A stretch of DNA of 21,423 bases from CAYHIW01 sp964356745. Lineage in GTDB: Bacteria > Patescibacteriota > Microgenomatia > UBA1406 > GWC2-37-13. The notes below the pieces were generated by a model. The model was not told where the DNA came from. It saw only the letters and a list, made by a program, of their open reading frames with translations, and searched no databases. A program made the position numbers and the translations under genes. Numbering within the stretch: the first letter of the stretch is position 1; every line of letters starts with the position of its first letter. The DNA lies in assembly GCA_964356745.1 (NCBI GenBank), contig CAYHIW010000013.1:1-21423 (forward strand). Direction: 5' to 3'. Below are positions 6,677 to 13,273 of this stretch, in pieces.

Positions 6677-8479
6677 TTATTCAGGGACTGCCCAGGCAGT
6701 ATTAACAAATACCATTATAGCTTTCTTTTCTGAATTCCAGTCATCTAAGGCTTTTCCAATCATGGTTCCTTGTTTTGTTGCTTTTTGAGCATACCCAGGA
6801 AATGTACTTGAGGATGTAAGGTAGTCTCCAGCAGTAATTGGTGTAGAATCAGGGGCAATTTTAACCGGCACTCTTCCCTTAAGGGCAACGGGCATAGGAT
6901 TATCATTGGTTAGAATATTATTACCAACAGAGGTAAAGTCTTCATAGTTGTTCGAAACAACCCCAACAATTTTTTTATCATACGCAAGAGATGTTTTTTT
7001 TAGTGATCTAATACGATCGCCATTTTTAGTATGTACAATTTCGGAAGAAAGAGAGACGATATCGCCGTAGTCTACATTTTGAGCGACCGGATACATTTCG
7101 GCAAAATCAGCAGTGGATATACTATCACAGTCAACAATTTGTTGATTATCAGTTCCATTAACGCTACTGTGGCAAAGAGTGTTTGTTGTTTGACTTCCAG
7201 CAATATCCAAAGTTGTTCGTCCAGAAGTTATGTTTGATCCTGAGAAGAGGTCTCCACCAATTAATGTTTTTGAACTCTGAATAGTTGTGGTTTTATCAGT
7301 TATTGTTATTTGTTCAAGTCCGGACGTTAATAATTTAAGACTACCTCCGGCTTGAGTATTAAGAGTTAAATTTCCACCTTTTTGAGTTTCAAGAGCAAGA
7401 TCTCCTACAGAAAGAATAGAAAAAAGAGCATCGTCAAGATTAGATTTAATCGAAGGTGATAAAGCGGAGATAGTTATTGTACCGCTAGCATCAATAATCG
7501 GTATGGATTTATTTTCAATTCCTGGCTTATATCCGCCAATTGACTCTGCTTCAATCGCAAGTCCCACGTTTGGAATTTTTCTTCTTGGTTTAAGTTCATA
7601 ATCGTTATCGATGATTCCTCCCAAATATAGATCGTTATGATTGGTGAAAATAGAACCGTCAATTGGACTTCCACATGTTTTTCCTATAACTATGCTTACT
7701 TCTCCTTGTGAGTCTGGTTTTATTTTGCAATTCTCAGTTGAGTACAGGACAGTATCGGAGTTTAAAGAATCATACATCTTAAACAATACATTCCGACTTG
7801 AAATAAGAGGCGTGCCATTTTTAGTAAACAATTTTCCCTTAAACAAGATTGTTCTCGTTGTAATTAAATCAGAATAATTTGATGACTGATCATTTTTGGT
7901 ACGTTCGTTAGTTATATGTATATTAAAAAGAAGTAGAGCTAGGCTTAAAATAGATAGAGCATAGTTAAATCCATTATGAAGGAGGAGGTGGCTTCTTTGT
8001 AATCCTTTAACAGGGTCATTTCTCAATGATTCATCGAGATTGCTAAAGGGTATTTGTTTTACATTGTCACCTAAATTTAGCCTTAAATCCTCGTTTTCCT
8101 TTGGTTTTAGTTGTGACTGATAATCTAGTTTTGTAACGTTAGTTAAGTTTGAAGAGGGATCCTGAACAATTTTGCTACTCTCAACCAGGAAATGACAGAA
8201 TTTTCTAAGGCTTGATAGACGTCTATTAATAGTCGCGATAGGTAATAAAGAGTCGATCATATAGTCTCGAAATTCGACAAGAAGATTCTTTGAAAATAAG
8301 TTTTGAAGAGATTGTGCGTTGTCAGGCTGAGGTTGAGCAAAATTTTGAATCCATCCAAAGAAGTACCGTATATCTGATAGGTAGTTCTTTTGAGAAACTT
8401 TACTTATAGGTGGAGAAGAGATCTCAAGGTGCTTTTTAAATAAGGCCTCTAGATAAGCGACATTATACTCATTTCTCAT
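6677..8479 (-). CDS. Tyrosine-recombinase core-binding domain fused to a membrane-anchored surface protein
   Basis: The product has 600 residues in one clean frame. Residues 8-115 match the N-terminal SAM-like core-binding domain of XerC-type recombinases, including VSQKNYLSDIRYFFGWI at 28-44 and INRRLSSLRKFCHFL at 84-98. No catalytic domain (Arg...HxxR...Tyr) follows. Instead a linker leads to one membrane segment at about 168-188. The rest is a long beta-rich outer part: a prealbumin-like region at 205-312, SLKLLTSG-type repetitive strands at 355-425, and a C-terminal domain at 455-590 (ADFAEMYP, VALKGRVPVK, GDYLTSSSTFPG). That C-terminal domain resembles the ends of tail-fibre-like proteins seen in CPR genomes. 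The DNA-binding-like domain would face the cytoplasm and the rest the outside. It is the first gene of the cluster with the TPR protein and peptidase. Confidence 0.8.
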   Translation of the reverse strand: MRNEYNVAYLEALFKKHLEISSPPISKVSQKNYLSDIRYFFGWIQNFAQPQPDNAQSLQNLFSKNLLVEFRDYMIDSLLPIATINRRLSSLRKFCHFLVESSKIVQDPSSNLTNVTKLDYQSQLKPKENEDLRLNLGDNVKQIPFSNLDESLRNDPVKGLQRSHLLLHNGFNYALSILSLALLLFNIHITNERTKNDQSSNYSDLITTRTILFKGKLFTKNGTPLISSRNVLFKMYDSLNSDTVLYSTENCKIKPDSQGEVSIVIGKTCGSPIDGSIFTNHNDLYLGGIIDNDYELKPRRKIPNVGLAIEAESIGGYKPGIENKSIPIIDASGTITISALSPSIKSNLDDALFSILSVGDLALETQKGGNLTLNTQAGGSLKLLTSGLEQITITDKTTTIQSSKTLIGGDLFSGSNITSGRTTLDIAGSQTTNTLCHSSVNGTDNQQIVDCDSISTADFAEMYPVAQNVDYGDIVSLSSEIVHTKNGDRIRSLKKTSLAYDKKIVGVVSNNYEDFTSVGNNILTNDNPMPVALKGRVPVKIAPDSTPITAGDYLTSSSTFPGYAQKATKQGTMIGKALDDWNSEKKAIMVFVNTAWAVPE

Positions 8480-8487
8480 ACAAATTA

Positions 8488-8517
8488 ATAATAAAGAAAA
8501 TGATCTCTTAATGTCAA
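8488..8517 (-). promoter_or_regulatory. Promoter of the surface-protein cluster
   Basis: On the minus strand, TTGACA (8517-8512), an 18-nt spacer, then TATTAT (8493-8488). Only 8 nt separate the -10 from the ATG at 8479, so the transcript is predicted to begin within 2 nt of the start codon. Confidence 0.65.
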
Positions 8518-8894
8518 ACGCTAAATTGATATAGAAAGATATATTTAGAGATGTAAATATAAGATAGCTAGAGCAAGATGAAATTACCCTATATAGTTAT
8601 ATAATTATATATAATTTAATTACCGTGAGATTTTTACAGAAGCTAAATAGATATAAAGATATCAAATATCCTATAAAGATATTATCTATAGTAATTTAAG
8701 GCATGAATGTTTCTTATAGAGCTAAATCTATCATGTTTTTTTACCATTTTAGGGTTAAGAGTGTTTTACCACACGAGCTCCCTTATTAGGAAGGTTTTTT
8801 TTAATTAAAGTTAATTTTGGCAGTTAATTTTTTTCTCTGATAAGTTTATTTATTTTCATTTTGCTTTACCAAAGTAGCTTAATTAATAAATTTA

Positions 8895-8909
8895 TTACGT
8901 CAGACGTAA
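8895..8909. promoter_or_regulatory. Palindrome TTACGTC-A-GACGTAA, possible operator
   Basis: This is a perfect inverted repeat with 7-bp arms and a single central base, about 65 bp upstream of the -35 of the PaaX-like gene. It has the form of a dimeric repressor site. Which protein binds it is unknown. Confidence 0.4.
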
Positions 8910-8975
8910 ATTGATATTTTGTATTATTGATAGTAATTAAAAATTGCAGGCCTAATAGATTTATAATAATTGGAC

Positions 8976-9004
8976 TTGACATTAAAAGTAACGACTGATA
9001 CATT
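8976..9004 (+). promoter_or_regulatory. Promoter of the PaaX-like gene
   Basis: TTGACA (8976-8981), a 17-nt spacer ending in TGA, then TACATT (8999-9004): a -35 plus an extended -10. The ATG at 9014 is 9 nt after the -10, so the leader would be 2-3 nt. Confidence 0.7.
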
Positions 9005-9013
9005 TTTACTATT

Positions 9014-9751
9014 ATGGGAGTAAAAGAAAGACGAACGAAAATATTACTAATGCTTTTCTTACTTCATGATACAGGCGGTGGATTAATTTCATTCCAAGAT
9101 CAATATCAAATTATTTTTGATCTGTCCTTTAACCTTAAAACAAAGAAGACGTTGGCTCAAATGGTAAAGGATGTGGTAATAGAGGAAGATATAGAATTAA
9201 AGGCCTATAAGTTATCAAGTAAGGGATATTTGGAGCTTTCTCTCAACTTTCCATTCGTCCGTTTTTTAACTAGTAAATGGGATAAAAAGTGGAGAATACT
9301 CTCATATGAAATTCCGGAAAAGAAGAGAGATCTGAGAGATAAGCTAAGAAGAGAGCTTGCGGGGTGGGGACTTGGGCCATGGCATAGATCTTTCTGGATT
9401 ACGCCACATCCTATTATTGAGCCATTACAGGGCCTTGTTGGTGGGAAGGAGGAGCAAGAATATATACAGGCCTTTGAGGCTGAACATGTTTTTGGCGCTC
9501 CTGAAATACTGATTGAAAAAGTTTGGGGCAAGGTGAGTCTAGAAAAACAGTATAGAGAGCTGTTTAAGAAGTGGCACTTGACCCTTTCTCAAGATCTAGA
9601 CAAGATTTTAAAGTTAAAAAAGGTTGTCTCAGACTACATTGTAGTTCTAAAAAACGATCCTGGGCTGCCTGAAGAGATTTTAGGTTCAGGCTGGATTGGA
9701 TTTGAGGGATTTCAAATCTTTAAAGAAATCAGAAGCATACTCCTTTCCTAA
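9014..9751 (+). CDS. PaaX-like transcriptional regulator with Cas2-like middle domain
   Basis: PaaX-family proteins are GntR-like winged-helix repressors with a central ferredoxin-like domain related to Cas2 and a helical C-terminal domain. The 245 residues follow that plan. A probable winged helix spans about 1-80. The Cas2-like segment spans about 92-165 (WRILSYEIPEKKRDLRDKLR, WGLGPWHRSFWITPH). The PaaX C-terminal signature lies at about 205-240 (NDPGLPEEILGSGWIGFEGF). In Enterobacteria PaaX responds to phenylacetyl-CoA, but no phenylacetate genes lie nearby, so the ligand and targets here are unknown. The gene stands alone, divergent from the surface cluster, and overlaps the convergent ComEC metallo-hydrolase gene by 4 bp. 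The AT-rich gap upstream with its palindrome may be its target. Confidence 0.85.
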   Translation: MGVKERRTKILLMLFLLHDTGGGLISFQDQYQIIFDLSFNLKTKKTLAQMVKDVVIEEDIELKAYKLSSKGYLELSLNFPFVRFLTSKWDKKWRILSYEIPEKKRDLRDKLRRELAGWGLGPWHRSFWITPHPIIEPLQGLVGGKEEQEYIQAFEAEHVFGAPEILIEKVWGKVSLEKQYRELFKKWHLTLSQDLDKILKLKKVVSDYIVVLKNDPGLPEEILGSGWIGFEGFQIFKEIRSILLS

Positions 9752-10638
9752 AATAATTTAACTTCTCCTTTATTTAGTTTGATTTTTATATCTCCATTAG
9801 TATCCGTCCGTAATATTTTTGTGTTTGTGGCTCTCAGAATTTGCAGTACTTCTTTTGATGGATGATGGTAACTATTGTTTTTTCCACTACTTATCAGAGA
9901 TAGGATAGGGTCTGCTAACTTGACTGTTTTACTGTTTAACCCATACCTTGAGCCATGATGAGGCACCTTTAAAACATCAATATCAGTTATAGACTGTTGT
10001 GACAGTCTATTTAAAATCTTGCTTGTGGTGTCTCCAGTGAGGAGAAACCTTACTTTCTCATCGGTAAAGGTAAAGATGAGTGAGCTCTCATTGAGATCAA
10101 AGTTACTCTCTGGGCTTCTAAATAGACTACCACTGATTAAACTGGAGTGTAATTCGATAAAATTCCTATCCGGCCAAAGGAATATTAGCCTCGAATCATG
10201 GATAATAAGTTGATCTTGAGCGTATGCAAAGTAAATGGGAATTTTCCTCTCTTTCAATTTTTCAAGAAATGAGAGGTATGTCTGTCCCTTATTTGTAACA
10301 GGATTAGTAATAAACTGATCGATTTGATAGTGGTTTAGCACGTTGAGATAACCCCCATAGTGATCTTTTTGTGCATGAGTAAGGATGGCAAATTCGATTT
10401 TTTTGTCAAAAAAAGGCATATATTTTCCAAGACAATTAAGTATTTTGCTTGATGGACCAGCGTCAATGAGCATATCGATCTTATTGTTAATGCGAAGATA
10501 CATACCATCTCCCTGCCCGACATCGCACATAACAAAACGTGTATTATTGTCGAATGTACTGTTTTGAAAGGCTAAAACAATAATGACTCCTGCAATAATC
10601 AGTGAGAGGACAATTTCTTCAACTTTAATACCAAGCAT
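9748..10638 (-). CDS. comEC: ComEC metallo-beta-lactamase domain, separate gene
   Basis: This corresponds to the C-terminal metallo-hydrolase part of ComEC/Rec2, thought to degrade one strand of incoming DNA. The 296 residues begin with a hydrophobic segment at about 8-24. The fold follows with CDVGQGDGMYL at 38-48, the metal motif H88-A-Q-K-D92-H93, LLTGD ending at D203, VPHHGS at 225-230 and a late YHHPS at 257-261. All metal ligands typical of the ComEC domain appear present, so it should be active. It starts 5 nt after the stop of the ComEC membrane-channel gene and has its own membrane anchor, so the pair looks like a stable split, not a fresh frameshift. It converges on the PaaX-like gene. 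Confidence 0.9.
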   Translation of the reverse strand: MLGIKVEEIVLSLIIAGVIIVLAFQNSTFDNNTRFVMCDVGQGDGMYLRINNKIDMLIDAGPSSKILNCLGKYMPFFDKKIEFAILTHAQKDHYGGYLNVLNHYQIDQFITNPVTNKGQTYLSFLEKLKERKIPIYFAYAQDQLIIHDSRLIFLWPDRNFIELHSSLISGSLFRSPESNFDLNESSLIFTFTDEKVRFLLTGDTTSKILNRLSQQSITDIDVLKVPHHGSRYGLNSKTVKLADPILSLISSGKNNSYHHPSKEVLQILRATNTKILRTDTNGDIKIKLNKGEVKLF

Positions 10639-10643
10639 TATCG

Positions 10644-11453
10644 TTAGAATTTATAATAGCCAATCGTTATTCTCGAAAGAAACACAACCACAAGATGTAT
10701 GTATTCAAGAAGTCCATAAAGAATATATGAAGGAATGATGCCGAGCGAATTATGAACAAACCCTAATAGAACTGTAACAAAGCCTAAAATCATAATAAAT
10801 GGAATAGTAAAACCTACAAAAACATTGCTAATAGGCGCTAAAAACGACATCTCTCTGAAGTAGAAAAAAATGATAGGGGTAGTGAATAGGTATGCGCTTA
10901 GTGAGGTCTTGAACTCTTCAAAGAGGAAGTTCGTGTATTTTTTGGGTTTTTGTTCAGATAAGTTTAACTGATATTTATTCGATAATAGCATGATACCAAA
11001 GGCCGCAGAGAATGAAAGTTGGAAAGAAATACTAAATATCCAATCGGGCTTAAAAACAGCAATGATAACCAAAGATAAAAAGAGTAAATATAACCCCTGC
11101 TTTGTTCTTCCAAAAAGTGGGGCCATAATCGCAATTGATCCCATTATAGCAGCGCGTACGATAGGAGGTTTTGGTCCAACAAATAAAACAAACGATACAA
11201 TAACAGCCAATATGATACAGATAGATAGTCTTTTTTCGAGTTTCGAAGTTGCATGTGCAACAATAGAAGCAAGAATGGTAATGTTCATACCCGAAAGAAC
11301 GACGATATGAATCAGACCAACCTGTTTTAGCTGAGTATAGAATTCATTATTGTGAGGTATCTCGATACCAAACAGAATCCCGTTAAGAAGAGAAGCGTGT
11401 GGTTGAGGGAGGTAAGAGTTGATAATTGCGCTAAAACGTGCAAGAAGGTCCAT
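10644..11453 (-). CDS. comEC: ComEC competence-domain membrane channel, separate gene
   Basis: This is the polytopic competence domain of ComEC, which forms the inner-membrane path for single-stranded DNA. The 269 residues carry the family motif around GLIHIVVLSGMNITI at 46-60, the KPPIVRAAIMG segment, FSISFQLSFSAAFGIML, and several transmembrane helices up to the end. The N-terminal OB-like domain (DUF4131) found in long ComEC proteins is missing, and the metallo-hydrolase domain is encoded by the next gene. Its ATG overlaps the comEA stop (TAATG), so translation is likely coupled. The order comEA, channel, hydrolase reproduces the Gram-positive comE arrangement. Confidence 0.9.
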   Translation of the reverse strand: MDLLARFSAIINSYLPQPHASLLNGILFGIEIPHNNEFYTQLKQVGLIHIVVLSGMNITILASIVAHATSKLEKRLSICIILAVIVSFVLFVGPKPPIVRAAIMGSIAIMAPLFGRTKQGLYLLFLSLVIIAVFKPDWIFSISFQLSFSAAFGIMLLSNKYQLNLSEQKPKKYTNFLFEEFKTSLSAYLFTTPIIFFYFREMSFLAPISNVFVGFTIPFIMILGFVTVLLGFVHNSLGIIPSYILYGLLEYIHLVVVFLSRITIGYYKF

Positions 11454-11818
11454 TATTCTGCTGAAATTAACTCTTTGATCTTATCGTAGACGCTGTTTGC
11501 TACGATTTTTTTATCTCTTAATTCTTCAACTGAAGAGTAGGGTTTATTATCAATGATTTTTTGAGCGGTTTTTTCACCAATCCCGGGTAGCGTATCAAGC
11601 TCTCCAAGGAGCGCTGTATTTACATTAATTCTGATAGAGTTTGATTCTGTATGATCGATAGAATTAACTGGTGGAACGGTAATGGTTTTGGTTTCCAATA
11701 TACAGGAGCTTTGTTTTTCTGTAGTACTTAAATAAGTAAATAAAGATACTCCACAACTAATTATTGCGATCGAAACAAAAAACAGTTCAAGCTTATACGA
11801 ACTAATTAATTTTTGCAT
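11453..11818 (-). CDS. comEA: ComEA-like DNA receptor (membrane anchor plus helix-hairpin-helix)
   Basis: ComEA binds double-stranded DNA outside the membrane and passes it to ComEC. The 121 residues hold one membrane segment at about 11-30 with a short basic cytoplasmic start. A linker follows, and then a C-terminal helix-hairpin-helix domain at about 62-119: INVNTALLGELDTLPGIG, EKTAQKIIDN and YSSVEELRDK. The domain order and size are normal for the family. It is the first gene of the uptake cluster, and its stop overlaps the start of the ComEC channel gene. The upstream region consists largely of 7-nt-period repeat, and a TATAAC element lies 9 nt before the ATG. Confidence 0.93.
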   Translation of the reverse strand: MQKLISSYKLELFFVSIAIISCGVSLFTYLSTTEKQSSCILETKTITVPPVNSIDHTESNSIRINVNTALLGELDTLPGIGEKTAQKIIDNKPYSSVEELRDKKIVANSVYDKIKELISAE

Positions 11819-11825
11819 AAGATCT

Positions 11826-11881
11826 AAGTTATAAGCTACAAGTTACAAGATTAGAGGTCAACGGACTACAGTCTACAAAAT
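11826..11881. repeat. Heptanucleotide-period repeat upstream of comEA
   Basis: Eight consecutive 7-mers: AAGTTAT, AAGCTAC, AAGTTAC, AAGATTA, GAGGTCA, ACGGACT, ACAGTCT, ACAAAAT. The first four belong to the same word family as the transketolase copy at 18383-18417. The last ones drift to a second family. Confidence 0.6.
11828..11833 (-). promoter_or_regulatory. Possible -10 for the comEA cluster
   Basis: TATAAC on the minus strand lies 9 nt before the ATG at 11818. It is embedded in the 7-nt-period repeat. No -35 at the ideal distance is visible. Confidence 0.35.
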
Positions 11882-11960
11882 TTAAATTAAGAAGATTGAA
11901 ACGGGCTAAAAATGACGATAGCGGTGTAGTAAAATTACTATATCTAGTTATTACTTAGTG

Positions 11961-11995
11961 TATAGTATTTGGTATCTGGTATTTGGTATTTGGGG
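11961..11995. repeat. Heptanucleotide-period repeat upstream of secE
   Basis: Five 7-mers: TATAGTA, TTTGGTA, TCTGGTA, TTTGGTA, TTTGGGG. They are the same word family as the four perfect GGTATTT copies inside transketolase at 18634-18661. Confidence 0.65.
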
Positions 11996-12000
11996 TTATG

Positions 12001-12009
12001 TGTTACAAT
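12001..12009 (+). promoter_or_regulatory. Extended -10 of the secE-nusG-rplK-rplA operon
   Basis: TGT followed by TACAAT (12004-12009) is a TGN-extended -10. The ATG of secE is 8 nt later, giving a leader of about 2 nt. The -35 position falls inside the GGTATTT repeat and has no consensus match. Confidence 0.55.
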
Positions 12010-12017
12010 AAACCTAA

Positions 12018-12215
12018 ATGAAAACAAAGCAAATAGCTAAGCCAGGATTTTCGGGGGATCTTATTGAAGAACTCAAAAAGGTAACATGGCCAACACGAAG
12101 AGAAACGATTCGACTTACCTTGGTCGTTGTAGTAACCTCCTTGATTATTGCGGTCTATGTGGGTATAATTGACGTGGTGATGGCGAAAATTCTCGAACTT
12201 ATCACTAAAAGATAA
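12018..12215 (+). CDS. secE: Preprotein translocase subunit SecE
   Basis: SecE is the small clamp subunit of the SecYEG channel in the cytoplasmic membrane. The 65 residues show the minimal single-helix form: a short N-terminal tail, the amphipathic helix with the family motif EELKKVTWPTRRET at 17-30, then one membrane segment at about 33-55. Length and order match minimal SecE proteins. The gene heads the conserved cluster secE-nusG-rplK-rplA. A promoter lies just upstream, and no Shine-Dalgarno sequence is visible, which fits near-leaderless translation. Confidence 0.95.
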   Translation: MKTKQIAKPGFSGDLIEELKKVTWPTRRETIRLTLVVVVTSLIIAVYVGIIDVVMAKILELITKR

Positions 12216-12227
12216 TTACTCTTACCT

Positions 12228-12845
12228 ATGGATATTCCAGTTCAACCTGAAGAAAAAAAAGTAAATATTTCAGTTCCTGACGAAGTCGAGGAATCCTCTG
12301 TTGCGGCATCAATACCTAATGATAATAGAAAGTGGTACGTTATTCATGTTAAGACAGGTTACGAGCAAAGAGTCAAACACGCGCTCGAGCAAAGAATTAA
12401 AAGCTTAAGTGTTGAAGATCGTATTTTTGACATTATTATCCCAACTCGTGACAGTGTCGCTGTTAAGAAAGGGAAAAAAACAAAGATAACCGAGAAGGTA
12501 TTTCCAGGATACGTGCTTATAAAAATGATACTTGATGACGATTCGTGGCTTGTGGTAAGGACAACGGAAGGAGTGACGGGTTTTGTAGGTGCAGGTCTTA
12601 AGCCCACTCCAATCTCTGAAAAAGAAGTACAAGCTATTATGAAGTTTGTTCAGCAAGAACAGCCGAAATTTAAAGCAAAATTCTCCGTTGGAGAAGCAGT
12701 CAAAATCACCGAAGGTCCGTTTTCAGATTTCCTAGGAACTATCGAGGCGATTGATGAAGATCGTGGTAAAGTAAGAGTTTTAGTATCAATTTTTGATCGA
12801 GAAACTCCGGTCGAACTAGACTTTCTACAAGTAGCTAAGTTATAA
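12228..12845 (+). CDS. nusG: Transcription elongation/antitermination factor NusG
   Basis: NusG binds RNA polymerase through its NGN domain and joins it to Rho or to the ribosome through its KOW domain. The 205 residues begin with about 34 acidic residues not found in the short forms. The NGN domain follows at about 35-127 (KWYVIHVKTGYEQRV, VFPGYVLIKM, RTTEGVTGFVG), and the KOW domain is at about 153-205 (VGEAVKITEGPFSDFLG). It lies 12 nt after secE and 4 nt before rplK with no visible Shine-Dalgarno sequence. The start at 12228 is the only upstream ATG; an N-terminus nearer residue 33 cannot be excluded. Confidence 0.96.
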   Translation: MDIPVQPEEKKVNISVPDEVEESSVAASIPNDNRKWYVIHVKTGYEQRVKHALEQRIKSLSVEDRIFDIIIPTRDSVAVKKGKKTKITEKVFPGYVLIKMILDDDSWLVVRTTEGVTGFVGAGLKPTPISEKEVQAIMKFVQQEQPKFKAKFSVGEAVKITEGPFSDFLGTIEAIDEDRGKVRVLVSIFDRETPVELDFLQVAKL

Positions 12846-12849
12846 AAAA

Positions 12850-13272
12850 ATGGCAAAGAAAATTAAAACACAGTTAAAGTTAAATCTTCCTGCAGGTGAA
12901 GCAACTCCTGCGCCTCCTGTTGGACCAGCCCTTGGACAACACGGTGTCCCAATCATGGAGTTTATTAAAGACTATAACGCCAAAACCGCACAACTTAAAG
13001 GACAGATTATTCCGGCAGTTATTACTGTTTATGAAGACAGATCATTTACATTCATTACAAAACTTCCCCCGGTTGCTGCAATGATTATGAAAAAACTGGG
13101 AATACAAAAAGGATCAGGAGTGCCAAATAAAGAAAAGGTTGCCAAGTTAACCAAAGTTCAGATGGAAGAAATTGCAAAAGAAAAAATGCCGGATTTGAAT
13201 GCTCATACGGTTGAGTCAGCAATGAAAGTGGTTGCAGGAACAGCACGATCAATGGGAGTGGAGGTAGAATAA
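12850..13272 (+). CDS. rplK: 50S ribosomal protein L11
   Basis: L11 forms the GTPase-associated stalk base on 23S rRNA. The 140 residues are full length. The N-terminal domain has LNLPAGEATPAPPVGPALGQHG, read in parts at 12-33, followed by IMEFIKDYNAKT. The C-terminal rRNA-binding domain ends in VVAGTARSMGVEVE. It is in the conserved order nusG-rplK-rplA. The end of the gene carries GGAGGT, which serves as the Shine-Dalgarno sequence of rplA. Confidence 0.97.
   Translation: MAKKIKTQLKLNLPAGEATPAPPVGPALGQHGVPIMEFIKDYNAKTAQLKGQIIPAVITVYEDRSFTFITKLPPVAAMIMKKLGIQKGSGVPNKEKVAKLTKVQMEEIAKEKMPDLNAHTVESAMKVVAGTARSMGVEVE
13260..13265 (+). promoter_or_regulatory. Shine-Dalgarno sequence of rplA
   Basis: GGAGGT ends 8 nt before the rplA ATG at 13274. 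It is the only strong Shine-Dalgarno match I find at a gene start in the window, where most starts have none. Confidence 0.6.
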
Positions 13273-13273
13273 T

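Larger units (their letters stand above)
8480..9013. other. AT-rich intergenic region with short repeats
   Basis: I find no gene in these 534 bases. Divergent promoters sit at both ends. In between are an imperfect direct repeat of about 22 bp (8520-8542 and 8642-8662, both starting GCTAAAT and ending AAAGATAT), a further exact 11-bp copy of TATAAAGATAT at 8672-8682, a 10-bp direct repeat AGTTAATTTT (8809-8818 and 8822-8831), and a 7-1-7 palindrome at 8895-8909. Base composition is visibly more AT-rich than in the flanking genes. No DnaA boxes are seen. Confidence 0.6.

Noticed and set aside
6677..8479. Active tyrosine recombinase / integrase marking a mobile element
   Set aside because: Only the core-binding domain is present. 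No catalytic Arg-His-Arg-Tyr set, attachment site duplications or tRNA are seen.
8775..8803. Intrinsic terminator before the T8 run near 8795-8802
   Set aside because: The preceding stem is only about CCT/AGG with a mismatch above it, and no upstream transcript in that direction is evident.
9014..9751. Genuine Cas2 of a CRISPR system
   Set aside because: Winged-helix and PaaX C-terminal regions flank the Cas2-like segment, and no cas1 or array is nearby.
11927..11940. TAGTAA-AA-TTACTA inverted repeat as an operator
   Set aside because: The arms are short and AT-rich, and similar matches are expected by chance in this spacer.
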